The notes beneath the pieces were generated by a model. That model did no database searches and had not been told where the DNA came from. It was given only the letters and a program-made list of their open reading frames with translations. From Aurantimonas manganoxydans SI85-9A1 (GTDB lineage: Bacteria > Pseudomonadota > Alphaproteobacteria > Rhizobiales > Rhizobiaceae), in NCBI RefSeq assembly GCF_000153465.1, contig NZ_CH672387.1, positions 2,209,903-2,273,902 on the forward strand: a stretch of DNA of 64,000 nucleotides, read 5' to 3'. A program made the position numbers and the translations under genes. Below, in pieces: positions 35,152 through 44,745 of this stretch. The stretch's first letter is position 1; every line of letters begins with the position of its first letter.

Positions 35152-36674
35152 CAGGCGGCCTCATGGGGGGCGACAGCCCATTCGCCGGCCATCATCAGGC
35201 CAAGACGCCGGGCGTCGAGGGATCCGATCGGCACCGGCTCAGACAGGCGCCCGCCGACAATGGCCTGCACCCGGTCGGCCAGCGCCAGCACTTCGTCGAG
35301 ATCTTCCGAGATCAGCAGAACACCCGCCCCCGCGTCCCGGGCGGCGAGGATCTCGCCATGGACGGCCGCAATGGCACCCTCGTCGAGACCGCGCGTCGGC
35401 TGCGCCGCGACCAGCACCCTGGGAGACCCGGCCAGATTACGGCCGAAGATCAGTTTCTGCATGTTGCCGCCGGACAGGAGCCGCGTGCGGCTGTGGGCCG
35501 ATCCGCCGCGAATGTCGAAACGGTCGATGACGTCGGCTGCAAAGGCGCGCGCCGTCGATTGCCGGACGAAGCCACCCTTGGAAAAGGGTACGTCGCGCAC
35601 ACGTTCGAGAATGGCGTTCTCCCATATCGCCAGTTCGCCGATGGCGCCTTCGGTGTTGCGGTCCTCGGGGATGCGGCCGACACCGCGGCGCACGAGGTCG
35701 CGCGGCGACAGCGTGGAGGTCTCCTCGCCCAGCACGGACAGGCCGCCGGCATCCGGCGCGACGAGCCCGGAGACCAGATGGGCGAGCGTCGCCTGGCCGT
35801 TGCCGGAGACGCCGATGATACCCAGCGTCTCGCGCTCGCGCAGGTGAAAGCTGACGTCGGAGAGCCGCCGGGTGCCACCCACGGTGACGGTGACGGTGCG
35901 TGCCGCCAGCACCGTGTCGCCCGGCACGGCCGCGGCACGGACCGGGCGCGTCACGCGGCGGCCGACCATCAGCTCGGCCAGTTCCTCCTTGGAGGTCGCG
36001 GCGGTGGCCCGCTCGGCGACCATCCGCCCGGCACGCAGCACCAGCACGCGGTCGGCGGCCGCCATCACCTCGTGCAGCTTGTGGGAGATGAAGATCAGCG
36101 ACAGCCCTTCGGCCGCCATTACCCTGAGCGTCTTGAAGAGGGTTTCCGCCTCCGGCCGGGTCAGCACCGCCGTCGGCTCGTCGAGGATCAGGATCTTCGC
36201 GTCGTTATAGAGCGCCTTCAGGATTTCCACCCGCTGCTGCTCGCCGACGGACAGATCGCCGACACGCTTGTCCGGATCGACGACGAGGCCGAAACGCTCG
36301 GCGAGGCTTGCCAGCTTGCGCCGCGCGGCAGCCTTGCCCGAGCGCCAGCGCAGCAACGGCTCAGTACCGGTCATGACGTTTTCGAGGACGGTGAGGTTCG
36401 GCGCCAGGGTGAAATGCTGATGGACCATGCCGACGCCGGCGGCGATGGCGGCGCGCGGCCGGCCGAGCGGCAGCTCCTCTCCGGCCACGAGAACGCGCCC
36501 GGCGTCCGGCACGTAATGGCCGAACAGGATGTTCATCAGCGTCGTTTTGCCGGCGCCGTTCTCGCCGAGCAGCGCGACGAGTTCGCCGCGGTGAAGGGTC
36601 AGGCTGACATCGTCATTGGCCGCAAAGTCGCCGAAGCGCTTGGTGATGTGTTCGAGGGACAGGACGGCAGTCAT
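35151..36674 (-). CDS. ABC transporter ATP-binding protein, two fused ATPase domains
   Basis: A 507-residue cytosolic ATPase with two ABC domains (about 1-245 and 255-500), like YufO/RbsA. The first has Walker A GENGAGKTT, signature LSVGEQQRVEILKAL and Walker B ILILDEPTAVL. The second has a degenerate Walker A (GVSGNGQAT, no Lys), signature LLSGGNMQKLIFGRNLA and RVLVAAQPTRGLDEGA, as is usual in this subfamily where the second site is weak. It energises the importer made by the two permeases downstream. It lies 138 bases after the binding-protein gene, a common spacing where an mRNA-stabilising hairpin can sit. Confidence 0.92.
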   Translation of the reverse strand: MTAVLSLEHITKRFGDFAANDDVSLTLHRGELVALLGENGAGKTTLMNILFGHYVPDAGRVLVAGEELPLGRPRAAIAAGVGMVHQHFTLAPNLTVLENVMTGTEPLLRWRSGKAAARRKLASLAERFGLVVDPDKRVGDLSVGEQQRVEILKALYNDAKILILDEPTAVLTRPEAETLFKTLRVMAAEGLSLIFISHKLHEVMAAADRVLVLRAGRMVAERATAATSKEELAELMVGRRVTRPVRAAAVPGDTVLAARTVTVTVGGTRRLSDVSFHLRERETLGIIGVSGNGQATLAHLVSGLVAPDAGGLSVLGEETSTLSPRDLVRRGVGRIPEDRNTEGAIGELAIWENAILERVRDVPFSKGGFVRQSTARAFAADVIDRFDIRGGSAHSRTRLLSGGNMQKLIFGRNLAGSPRVLVAAQPTRGLDEGAIAAVHGEILAARDAGAGVLLISEDLDEVLALADRVQAIVGGRLSEPVPIGSLDARRLGLMMAGEWAVAPHEAA

Positions 36675-36812
36675 ACGGTCTCACTCCCGCCGTTCCGCAA
36701 TAACCGGGCGTCCGACAGATGCTGGCCGGCCGCGCGAAGGATATTGCGGGGACCGGCCGGATCATCGGGGCCGTCGCAGATCGGCGAACGGGCTGGCATG
36801 CGTTCTCGTGGA

Positions 36813-37799
36813 TCAGGTCGGTTCGGCGAAGTCGATGACCACTTCGAACTCGCCGGCCTTGATAGCGGCGCGGCGCTCTTCCATCGCCGCGACCGCCTCG
36901 GCCGGGACCATGGACTCGGCGAAGACGATGTCGTTCCCGCCTTCCTGCATCATGCTGTAGGGCGTGTAGTTCTTGCCGGTGCCGTTCTTGGCCTCGGTGT
37001 CGGCGATGGCCGCGTCGAGGATCGGCCGGAAGTACCACATGGCGTTGGCGAAGACGGTCTCGGGGTAGCGCTCGGTATAGTCGGTCAGCGAGCCGATCGC
37101 CTTGATGCCGCGCTCCTTGGCGGCGTCGGCCGTGCCGATGCGCTCGCCGAACAGGATGTCGGCGCCGGCGTCGATCTGGGCGAGGCCCGCCTCGCGCGCC
37201 TTGGGCGGATCGAAGAAGGTGCCGATGAAGCCAATCAGGTGCTTGGCATCCGGACGCACCGAATCAACGCCGGCCCGGAAGCCATTGATCAGCATGTTGA
37301 CTTCGGGGATCGGGATCGCGCCGACCGCGCCGAAGATGCCGCTCTCGCTCATCTTGCCGGCGAGCATGCCGGCGAGATAGGCGCCCTCGTGATTCCACGT
37401 GCCGAAGGTGCCGAAATTGTCGCCGGTCGGCTCGCCGCTAGAGCCCATCAGGAACATGGTGTCGGGATAATCCGCCGCGACCTGCCGCGCCTCTGTCTCG
37501 ACGGCATAGGCCTCGCCGACGATCAGCTGGGCGCCCTGCTCGGCATATTCGCGCATGGCGCGGGCGTAGTCGGTGCCGCTGACGCCTTCGGAGAAGACAT
37601 ACTCGATGGCGCCGTCCTCGGCGGCCTGGACCATCGCCGCATGCAGGCGCGAGTTCCAGGCGTTCTCCACCGGCGAGGCATGGATGCCCGCCACCTTCAG
37701 CGGCGTCTGCGCGAAGGCGCGCGGCATGCTCAGTGCGAGGCCGACACCGGCGCTGCCCAACAGAAAACCGCGCCGACCGATCCGACCTGACTTCAGCAT
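36813..37799 (-). CDS. BMP family ABC transporter substrate-binding protein
   Basis: A 328-residue periplasmic binding protein. The leader MLKSGRIGRRGFLLGSAGVG carries a twin-arginine-like RRGFLLG and a hydrophobic core ending AFA-QTP, with no lipobox cysteine. The mature part has BMP/PnrA features: HAAMVQAAEDGAIEYVFSEG, YAEQGAQLIVGEAYAVETEA, FGTWNHEGAYLAGMLAGKMS and GADILFGERIGTADAAKERG. Family members bind nucleosides or purines. The neighbouring cytosine deaminase-like gene (89 bases upstream, same strand) supports a pyrimidine or nucleobase ligand here. Start ATG 37799. Confidence 0.9.
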   Translation of the reverse strand: MLKSGRIGRRGFLLGSAGVGLALSMPRAFAQTPLKVAGIHASPVENAWNSRLHAAMVQAAEDGAIEYVFSEGVSGTDYARAMREYAEQGAQLIVGEAYAVETEARQVAADYPDTMFLMGSSGEPTGDNFGTFGTWNHEGAYLAGMLAGKMSESGIFGAVGAIPIPEVNMLINGFRAGVDSVRPDAKHLIGFIGTFFDPPKAREAGLAQIDAGADILFGERIGTADAAKERGIKAIGSLTDYTERYPETVFANAMWYFRPILDAAIADTEAKNGTGKNYTPYSMMQEGGNDIVFAESMVPAEAVAAMEERRAAIKAGEFEVVIDFAEPT

Positions 37800-37888
37800 G
37801 AAATTCCCCAACGATCCCGAATGAAACAGGCGGCGATTTGACGACCTGCACAATTCCTTGTCAACCGCGCAGCCCGCACAGCAAACAA

Positions 37889-39190
37889 TCAGCCAACAGA
37901 TGAATCGCCCTGCGGCGCGTAAGCCGCCGGGTCGACCGTCACGGCGCGGCCCGGCAGCGTGAGCTGGCTGAGGCGCGGCTGTGCCCGGGCGATCACCTTG
38001 CCGCCGCGCACCACGGCGAGCCGGGTCGCCTTGAGCCGGATCGCCTCGATCGGATCGGCCGCCTGCAGCAGCACGCAATCGGCCCGGTTGCCGACCACCA
38101 GCCCGTAGTCCTCCAGCCCCATGATCTGCGCGGAATTGACCGTGACCGCGTCGAAGCAGGCGCGGATGGCGTCGCGCGAGGTCATCTGGCCGACATGCAC
38201 CGCCATATGCGCCACCTCCAGCATGTCGCCGGAGCCGAGCGAGTACCAGGGGTCCATCACGCAGTCATGGCCGAAGCCGACATTGATTCCGGCTGCCATC
38301 AGCTCGGGCACCCGGGTCATGCCGCGGCGCTTGGGATAGGTGTCGTGACGGCCCTGCAGCGTGATGTTGATCAGCGGATTGGGGATCACGTGCAGGCCGG
38401 ATTCGGCGATCAGCGCGATCAGCTTGGACACGTAGTAATTGTCCATCGAATGCATGGAGGTCAGATGCGAGCCTGCAACCCGCCCCTGAAGTCCGTAGCG
38501 CACCGTCTCGGCCGCCAGCGTCTCGACATGGCGCGACAGCGGGTCGTCGGATTCGTCGCAATGCATGTCGACCCGCAGGCCGCGCTCGGCGGCGATGCGG
38601 CAGAGCGCGGCGACCGATTCCGTGCCGTCGGCCATGGTGCGTTCAAAATGCGGAATGCCGCCGACGATATCGACGCCCATGTCCAGCGCCCGTTCGAGGG
38701 AGGCGGCACCGCCCGGCGTGCGCAGATAGCCGTCCTGCGGAAAGGCGACGAGCTGCAGGTCGATATAGGGCTTCACCCGATCGCGCACCTCCAGGAGGGC
38801 CTCGGCGGTGACCAGCCGCGGATCGGAGGTGTCGACATGGCTGCGGATGGCCAGAAGGCCCTGCGCGACCGCGAGATCGCAATAGCGCATCGCCCGCTCG
38901 ATGAGCGCGTCCTTGGTCAGAAGTGGCTTCAGCTCGCCCCAGAGCGCAATGCCCTCCAGAAGTGTGCCCGAGCGGTTCATGCGCGGCAGGCCCAGCGACA
39001 GGGTCGCGTCCATGTGAAAATGCGGATCGACGAAGGGCGGCGACACCAGCCGTCCGCCGGCGTCGATCACCTCGCCCGCCTCGCCGGCGATCGCCGGTTC
39101 GATGGCGGCGATCCGGTCGCCCGTCACGGCGATGTCGACGCCGGTGCGGCCGTCGGGCAGATGGGCATTGCGGATGATCAGATCGAACAT
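37889..39190 (-). CDS. codA: cytosine deaminase-like metal-dependent amidohydrolase
   Basis: A 433-residue TIM-barrel amidohydrolase of the CodA type that would deaminate cytosine or a related ring (isocytosine, creatinine and similar are possible). Metal ligands are seen in VDPHFHMDATLS (HxH near residue 60), in MHCDESDDPLSRHVETLA, and as His and Asp in SHLTSMHSMDN and VGFGHDCVMDPWYSLGSGDM. These blocks follow the CodA order. No signal peptide. It is the first gene of a leftward unit leading into the BMP-type importer, so uptake and deamination of a nucleobase are linked. Start ATG 39190 (MFDLIIRNAHLPDG). Confidence 0.82.
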   Translation of the reverse strand: MFDLIIRNAHLPDGRTGVDIAVTGDRIAAIEPAIAGEAGEVIDAGGRLVSPPFVDPHFHMDATLSLGLPRMNRSGTLLEGIALWGELKPLLTKDALIERAMRYCDLAVAQGLLAIRSHVDTSDPRLVTAEALLEVRDRVKPYIDLQLVAFPQDGYLRTPGGAASLERALDMGVDIVGGIPHFERTMADGTESVAALCRIAAERGLRVDMHCDESDDPLSRHVETLAAETVRYGLQGRVAGSHLTSMHSMDNYYVSKLIALIAESGLHVIPNPLINITLQGRHDTYPKRRGMTRVPELMAAGINVGFGHDCVMDPWYSLGSGDMLEVAHMAVHVGQMTSRDAIRACFDAVTVNSAQIMGLEDYGLVVGNRADCVLLQAADPIEAIRLKATRLAVVRGGKVIARAQPRLSQLTLPGRAVTVDPAAYAPQGDSSVG

Positions 39191-39421
39191 CGGGCAGCGG
39201 ATCCTTTCGCTTCGTCCTGGCGCCCGTTTTGCTGCGAGCGCGCCGCGATGTCGATGGGGGCAGAGGCGGCTTGCTGTACGAAACCCACAGGCTAGGCTAA
39301 CAATGCCGGACCGACGCCCTGCCGGATCCCGCGCGCCGGCAGCTTGCAGGCGCAACGGTGCTCCGGAAGCCTTGCGGAGACCGTGGCGGATGCGGAGTCA
39401 TGATGTGCCGATGACGCCGCC

Positions 39422-41905
39422 ATGAATGTTTCCAACATCGTCGTCCTGATCGCCACGCTCGTCGCCTTCGGCGCCCTGGCGCGGCCGTTGGCCACGCGGC
39501 TGCGGCTGCCGGTCTCGATCCTCCTGGCATTGGGCGGCGCCAGCCTCGGCTTTGCCAGCCTCTATTCTCTCGATCATCCCGGCACGCTGCTGCCGGTCGA
39601 CCTTGCCGCGTTGATCACCGACCTGCCGGTGGGCTCCAGCCTGTTTCTCTACGTTCTCCTGCCGACGCTGATCTTCCAGAGCGCGCTGGTGGTCGACATG
39701 CAGCGGGTCCGCGAGGATCTTCTGCCGATCGTCCTCCTCGCCCTCGTCGCCGTCCTTGCGGCGACCTTCGGCGTGGCGCTGGCCCTGTGGCCGATCGCCG
39801 GCATGCCGCTTCTCGCCTGCCTGCTGCTGGCCTCTCTCGTCGCGACGACCGATCCCGTGGCGGTCATCGCCATCTTCCGCGACGTCGGCGCGCCGGACCG
39901 GCTGACGCGGCTGGTGGAGGGCGAGAGCCTGTTCAACGACGCGCTGGCGATTTCGCTGTTCCTGATCTTCTCCGCTGCGATCATTGCGCCGGGCTCGGTG
40001 ACGGTGACCGGTGCCGCACTGAACCTTCTGCTGCTGCCGATCGGTGGCGGGCTGTTCGGCTATCTGATGGCACGCCTCTATCTCCAGTTGCTCCGGCTGA
40101 TCGGCGACGATCAGGTGACGGCGGTCTCGCTCAGCCTCGCCCTGCCCTATCTGTCGTTCTGGATCGCCGAGCATGTGCTGCAGGTCTCGGGCATCATCGC
40201 CGTCGCCACCGCCGGCGTCGCGCTCGCCAGCCTGTCGCCGGCGCGTGTCACCCGCGAACTCTGGCGCCATCTCGACGACACCTGGCAGCAGCTGGCGTCC
40301 TGGGCGGCGATCCTCGTCTTCGTGCTCACCTCGCTGCTCGTGCCGCAGATGATGACGGACCTGTCGCCCTTCGACTTCCTCCTGATGCTGGTCATCTTCG
40401 CCGCAACGCTGGCGACGCGGGCCTTGGTGCTGTTCGGCCTCATGCCGCTGCTGAGCCAATACGGGTTGTCGTCCAGGGTCTCGCCGCCCTATCGGCTGGT
40501 GGTGCTTTGGGGCGGCCTGCGCGGATCGATGACCCTCACCCTGGCGCTTGCGGTCAGCGAGAACGACGCCGTGCCTCGCCCGGTCGCCGCCTTCGTGGTG
40601 ACGCTGGCCACCGGCTACACGCTGATGACGTTGTTCGTGCAGGGCACGACCCTCAGGCCGCTGATCCGGGGATTGGGCCTCGACCGGCTGTCGGGCATCG
40701 ACCGCGCGATCCGCGACCTTGCCCTCAGTGTCACTTCGGCACGGGTTGCGCGCTTTGCCGGCGAGATGGCCCAGCGCTTCGGCGGCACCGACGCACCGGG
40801 CGATGCCGAGAGTGTCGGTACGGCGGTCGCCGCGGCCGAGCCTGCCGCGACGAGCCCATCGGACGCCCTGTCCCTCGACGGGCGCACGGCCATCGCCCTC
40901 GTCTCGCTGACCGCGCGCGAGCGTGAAATGGTCCTCGATCATTTCGCCAACGGCATGCTGGCCCCGCGGATCGCCCGGCGCCTGACCTCCGACACGCGGC
41001 GGAGGCTGGAAATGGCGCGCCACGGTGGCGTGGAAGGCTATCGCGCGGCTAATGCCGAGGAGACACGCTTCCTGTGGTCGGACCGGGTGGCGTTCGTGAT
41101 CCAGCGCCGGCTCGGTCGCAGCCGGATGTTGTCGAAACGGCTGGCCCTGCGCTTCGAGAAGCTGGTGGAGATCTCGCTGGTGCTGGGCAGGCTGCGGGCA
41201 TTCGCGACCAGCGAGTTGCAACCGGTCCTCGGCGAGGAGACGATTGCCGCCGTCATGGCGGTCCTCGACGAGCGGCAGGCGCGCATCGACCGGGAGATCG
41301 ACGCGGTCCGCCTCCAATATCCCGCCTATGTCGCCGAGCTCGAACGCTGCTTCGTCCTGCGGGCCGCCCGTGCCATCGAGATCGCCGAGATCCGACGACT
41401 GCGCCAGTCCGGCGTCATCAGCAAGGAGATTGAGCGCGACGTGTATCGCAGCGTCGCGCGGCGCCCCGACCTGACGACGCTCAGCCCGCCGCTGGACCTC
41501 GGGCTCGACACGCGCCGCCTGATCGACGGCACCGACCTCTTCGCAGCCCTCGGCGACCGCGAACGCGATGATCTGGCGCGGCTGATGACGCCGTTCCTGG
41601 CCGCGCCCGGCATGCGGATCGTCTCGCGCGGCGAAGTCGGAGACGCGGCCTATTTCATCTCCTCCGGTGCGGTGGAGGTCGATACCGGCACGCATATCGT
41701 CCGGCTCGGACGGGGTGACATCTTCGGCGAGATGGCGCTGATCCTCGACATGCGGCGCCAGGCCGACGTGACGGCGATCGCCTACAGCACGATGCTGCGC
41801 CTGGCGCGCACCGACTTCGCGCGCTTCGTGTCCCTGCACCCGAAACTGCGCGCCCGGATCGAGGCGATCGCCCGCAGCCGGCATGCCGACAATGCGAAAG
41901 GCTGA
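39422..41905 (+). CDS. CPA1-type sodium/proton antiporter with C-terminal cyclic-nucleotide-binding domain
   Basis: An 827-residue protein. Residues 1-410 are a membrane antiporter domain with about 12 helices, including TTDPVAVIAIFRDVGAPDRL and the ion-binding ND pair in VEGESLFNDALAISLFLIFS (near residue 176), plus WGGLRGSMTLTLALAVSEND. Residues 410-690 are a long cytosolic helical region. Residues about 700-815 form a cyclic-nucleotide-binding fold (AAPGMRIVSRGEVGDAAYFI, then LGRGDIFGEMALILDMRRQA, with the phosphate-binding GEMAL...R). Such proteins resemble NhaP and SOS1-type exchangers gated by cNMP. Cation specificity is not readable. Start ATG 39422. Confidence 0.88.
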   Translation: MNVSNIVVLIATLVAFGALARPLATRLRLPVSILLALGGASLGFASLYSLDHPGTLLPVDLAALITDLPVGSSLFLYVLLPTLIFQSALVVDMQRVREDLLPIVLLALVAVLAATFGVALALWPIAGMPLLACLLLASLVATTDPVAVIAIFRDVGAPDRLTRLVEGESLFNDALAISLFLIFSAAIIAPGSVTVTGAALNLLLLPIGGGLFGYLMARLYLQLLRLIGDDQVTAVSLSLALPYLSFWIAEHVLQVSGIIAVATAGVALASLSPARVTRELWRHLDDTWQQLASWAAILVFVLTSLLVPQMMTDLSPFDFLLMLVIFAATLATRALVLFGLMPLLSQYGLSSRVSPPYRLVVLWGGLRGSMTLTLALAVSENDAVPRPVAAFVVTLATGYTLMTLFVQGTTLRPLIRGLGLDRLSGIDRAIRDLALSVTSARVARFAGEMAQRFGGTDAPGDAESVGTAVAAAEPAATSPSDALSLDGRTAIALVSLTAREREMVLDHFANGMLAPRIARRLTSDTRRRLEMARHGGVEGYRAANAEETRFLWSDRVAFVIQRRLGRSRMLSKRLALRFEKLVEISLVLGRLRAFATSELQPVLGEETIAAVMAVLDERQARIDREIDAVRLQYPAYVAELERCFVLRAARAIEIAEIRRLRQSGVISKEIERDVYRSVARRPDLTTLSPPLDLGLDTRRLIDGTDLFAALGDRERDDLARLMTPFLAAPGMRIVSRGEVGDAAYFISSGAVEVDTGTHIVRLGRGDIFGEMALILDMRRQADVTAIAYSTMLRLARTDFARFVSLHPKLRARIEAIARSRHADNAKG

Positions 41906-42078
41906 CACCCGAGATCGCCAAGCCATGCGGGATGGATAGGCCCAGTCCCCTCCCGCCGATCCCGCTGGAATTTCACGTTAGCCGGTTCAGCATCGGCGAA
42001 CGAACGCGTCAGACGGCACGTTCATGTTCCCAGTCCGCCAGCCGGCCGTGATGACGCACTCAACAAGGAACACGAACC

Positions 42079-42585
42079 GTGAGCGAAGTCCTGTCGACGA
42101 CACTGCCCGACGATCTGGAAGAGCGGGTGAAGACCCTCCTGCAGCGCGCCTGCGACCGATCCCTGACGATCGCGACCGCCGAAAGCTGCACCGGCGGCCT
42201 GCTGGCCTCGGTGTTCACCGACGTGGAGGGCTGCTCGCGTGCCTTCGACAGCGGTTTCGTGACCTATACCGACGAGGCCAAAATCCGGATGCTGGGCCTG
42301 CCCCGCCAGCTTCTCGAGGAGAACAACGCCGTCTGCCGCCCGGTCGCTCTGGCCATGGCCGAGGGGGCACTGGACAAGTCCCTCGCCGACATCACTGTTT
42401 CCACCACGGGCTTTGCCGGCCCGGCCGGCGAGGATGACGAACCGGGGCTCGTGCATTTCGCCTGCGCCCGGCGCGGGCGCGAGACGCGGCACCGCGAAGA
42501 GCATTTTGGCGATATCGGCCGTGGACCGACCCGCATTGCTTGCTTACGAACGGCACTGGATATGCTCGAGGAGATGATGGATTGA
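42079..42585 (+). CDS. pncC: CinA-family nicotinamide-nucleotide amidohydrolase
   Basis: A 168-residue stand-alone CinA C-terminal domain that deamidates NMN to nicotinate mononucleotide in pyridine-nucleotide recycling. Motifs are SLTIATAESCTGGLLASVFT (residues about 28-47), SGFVTYTDEAKIRMLG, and VSTTGFAGPAGEDDEPGLVH, the order of active PncC proteins. It ends ATGATGGATTGA, where the TTG of nadE overlaps the stop, so the two are translationally coupled. Its product enters the NadD-NadE route, which makes functional sense of the pairing. ATG 42079 chosen. Confidence 0.88.
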   Translation: MSEVLSTTLPDDLEERVKTLLQRACDRSLTIATAESCTGGLLASVFTDVEGCSRAFDSGFVTYTDEAKIRMLGLPRQLLEENNAVCRPVALAMAEGALDKSLADITVSTTGFAGPAGEDDEPGLVHFACARRGRETRHREEHFGDIGRGPTRIACLRTALDMLEEMMD

Positions 42586-44657
42586 GTTTGCAAAGCCTTC
42601 GAGACCGTTCCTTCTATGCGCTGCACCGGCACGGCTTCGTCCGCGTCGGTGTCGCGACCCCCGGCGTCTTCATTGCCGATCCGGCCCGCAATGCCGCGGC
42701 GACGATCCGCGCGGCGGAAGACGCGGACAAGGAGGGCGTCGATCTCCTGGTATTTCCGGAGCTCGGCCTCTCCGCCTATGCGATCGACGACCTGCATCTG
42801 CAGGATGCCCTGCTCGACAGTGTCGAATCCGCCCTCGCCACCGTCTGCGAGCGCAGCCGCGACCTGCGCAGCGTGCTGCTCGTGGGCGCCCCGCTGCGGC
42901 GCAACGGCCGGCTCTACAATTGCGCCGTGGCCATCGCCCGGGGTCGCATTCTGGGCGTCGTGCCGAAGCTCTTCCTGCCCAATTACCGGGAATATTACGA
43001 GAAGCGCTGGTTCGCCTCGGGCGCCGGCATGACCGGCCGCGACATCACCGTCGCGGGCCAGGAGGCGCCGTTCGGCATCGACCTCCTGTTCGAAGCCTCG
43101 GACCTGCCTGGCTTCGTCTTCCACACTGAAATCTGCGAGGATTACTGGGCGCCGACGCCACCTTCGACGGACGGAGCAATGGCCGGCGCCCGCATCCTCT
43201 GCAATCTCTCGGCCTCCAACATCGTCGTCGGCAAGTCCGCCGACCGGCATCTTCTCTCGGCATCGCAGTCGATGCGCTGCATCGCCGCCTATGTCTATTC
43301 GGCCGCCGGACGCGGCGAGAGCACTACCGATCTCGCCTGGGACGGCCAGGGCTCGATTTACGAACTGGGCGACCTCCTCGCCGAGTCCAAACGCTTCGCC
43401 GATGCCGGACAGCTGATCGTCGCCGATGTCGATGTCGGGCGCATCGGGCAGGAGCGGCTGCGCACCCCCACCTTCAACGACGCGGCGGCGCTTCGCGGCC
43501 ATCCGGAGACGGCGTTCCGAACGGTGCGCTTCGCCCATGAGCCGGCCTTCGAGGACCTCGGCCTGCGCCGCCCGGTCCGGCGCTTTCCCTATGTGCCGAA
43601 CAATCCCGAACGGCTGCACCAGGATTGCTACGAGGCCTTCAACATCCAGGTCGAGGGCCTGCGCCGGCGCTTCGAGGCAACGCCCGGCGATCACATGGTC
43701 ATCGGCGTGTCCGGCGGGCTGGATTCCACCCATGCGCTGATCGTGGCGGCCAAGGCCTGCGACCAGATGGGCCTGCCGCGCTCGACCATTCTCGGCTTCA
43801 CCATGCCGGGCTTTGCCACCGGCGACGCCACCAAGGCGAATGCGCTGGCGCTGATGCGCGCCCTCGGCACGGGCTGCGAAGAGATCGACATCCGTCCCGC
43901 CGCGCGGCAGATGCTCGGCGACATGGGCCATCCCTTCGCGGGCGGCGAGCCGGTCTACGACGTGACCTTCGAGAACGTTCAGGCGGGCCTGCGCACCGAC
44001 TATCTCTTCCGCCTCGCCAACCAGCGCAGCGGCTTCGTCATCGGCACCGGTGATCTGTCCGAGCTGGCGCTCGGCTGGTGCACCTATGGTGTCGGCGACC
44101 AGATGAGCCACTATTCGGTCAATCCGGGCGTGCCGAAGACTCTGATCCAGTATCTGGTCCGCTGGGTCGTGCGCACCGAGCAGTTCGATGCCGAGACCGG
44201 CAAGCTCCTGACCGCGATCCTCGACACCGAAATCTCGCCCGAACTCGTACCGGTGGATGCCGAGGGCGGCATGCAGAGCACGCAGGACAAGATCGGCCCC
44301 TACGAGCTGCACGATTTCTTCCTGTTCCACACCATGCGCTACGGGCGGGCGCCGTCGAAGACCGCGTTCCTCGCCTGGCATGCCTGGAAACAGGCCGAGG
44401 CAGGCCTCTGGCCCATCGAGTTTCCCGAAGAAGCACGCAACCAGTACGATCTGGCGACGATCGCAAAATGGCTGGAAAGCTTCCTGTTCCGCTTCTTCCA
44501 GACGTCGCAGTTCAAGCGGTCGGCGATGCCGAACGGGCCGAAGGTGTCGGCCGGCGGCAGCCTGTCGCCGCGCGGCGACTGGCGGGCGCCCTCCGACGGA
44601 ACCGCGGATGCCTGGATCGCCGAACTCAAGGCAGCCCTGCCGCAGGATCTGCGCTGA
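42582..44657 (+). CDS. nadE: glutamine-dependent NAD+ synthase
   Basis: The last step of NAD synthesis: amidation of nicotinate adenine dinucleotide, with ammonia from an attached glutaminase. The 691-residue product has an N-terminal nitrilase-type glutaminase (1-290) with Glu60 in LLVFPELGLSAYA, Lys in VVPKLFLPNYREYYEKRWFA and Cys in HTEICEDYW. Its C-terminal synthetase has the PP-loop GVSGGLDSTHAL and FVIGTGDLSELALGWCTYG. I start it at TTG 42582, overlapping the pncC stop, because GAGGAG lies 9 bases upstream and the protein then begins SLQSLRDRSFYALHRHGF as relatives do. Ends at a bidirectional terminator. Confidence 0.95.
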   Translation: MSLQSLRDRSFYALHRHGFVRVGVATPGVFIADPARNAAATIRAAEDADKEGVDLLVFPELGLSAYAIDDLHLQDALLDSVESALATVCERSRDLRSVLLVGAPLRRNGRLYNCAVAIARGRILGVVPKLFLPNYREYYEKRWFASGAGMTGRDITVAGQEAPFGIDLLFEASDLPGFVFHTEICEDYWAPTPPSTDGAMAGARILCNLSASNIVVGKSADRHLLSASQSMRCIAAYVYSAAGRGESTTDLAWDGQGSIYELGDLLAESKRFADAGQLIVADVDVGRIGQERLRTPTFNDAAALRGHPETAFRTVRFAHEPAFEDLGLRRPVRRFPYVPNNPERLHQDCYEAFNIQVEGLRRRFEATPGDHMVIGVSGGLDSTHALIVAAKACDQMGLPRSTILGFTMPGFATGDATKANALALMRALGTGCEEIDIRPAARQMLGDMGHPFAGGEPVYDVTFENVQAGLRTDYLFRLANQRSGFVIGTGDLSELALGWCTYGVGDQMSHYSVNPGVPKTLIQYLVRWVVRTEQFDAETGKLLTAILDTEISPELVPVDAEGGMQSTQDKIGPYELHDFFLFHTMRYGRAPSKTAFLAWHAWKQAEAGLWPIEFPEEARNQYDLATIAKWLESFLFRFFQTSQFKRSAMPNGPKVSAGGSLSPRGDWRAPSDGTADAWIAELKAALPQDLR

Positions 44658-44694
44658 ACGGCACGCGTGCCAACCTGACGACCCGGACAAAGAA

Positions 44695-44720
44695 ACGGCC
44701 GCATCCGGAGATGCGGCCGT
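44695..44720. terminator. bidirectional intrinsic terminator between nadE and a convergent small gene
   Basis: A perfect 11-bp stem (44695-44705 with 44710-44720, ACGGCCGCATC arms) with a CGGA loop. On the plus strand TCTGTTCT follows, on the minus strand TTTCTTTG. It lies between two converging genes. Confidence 0.8.
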
Positions 44721-44745
44721 TCTGTTCTCTGTCGAAAGCGATGGA

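Noticed and set aside
39398-41926. An 842-codon open frame opposite the antiporter gene
   Set aside because: The translation is dominated by Arg, Gln, Gly and Asp with no hydrophobic core, typical of an antisense shadow in GC-rich DNA. The plus strand has a complete antiporter-cNMP protein.
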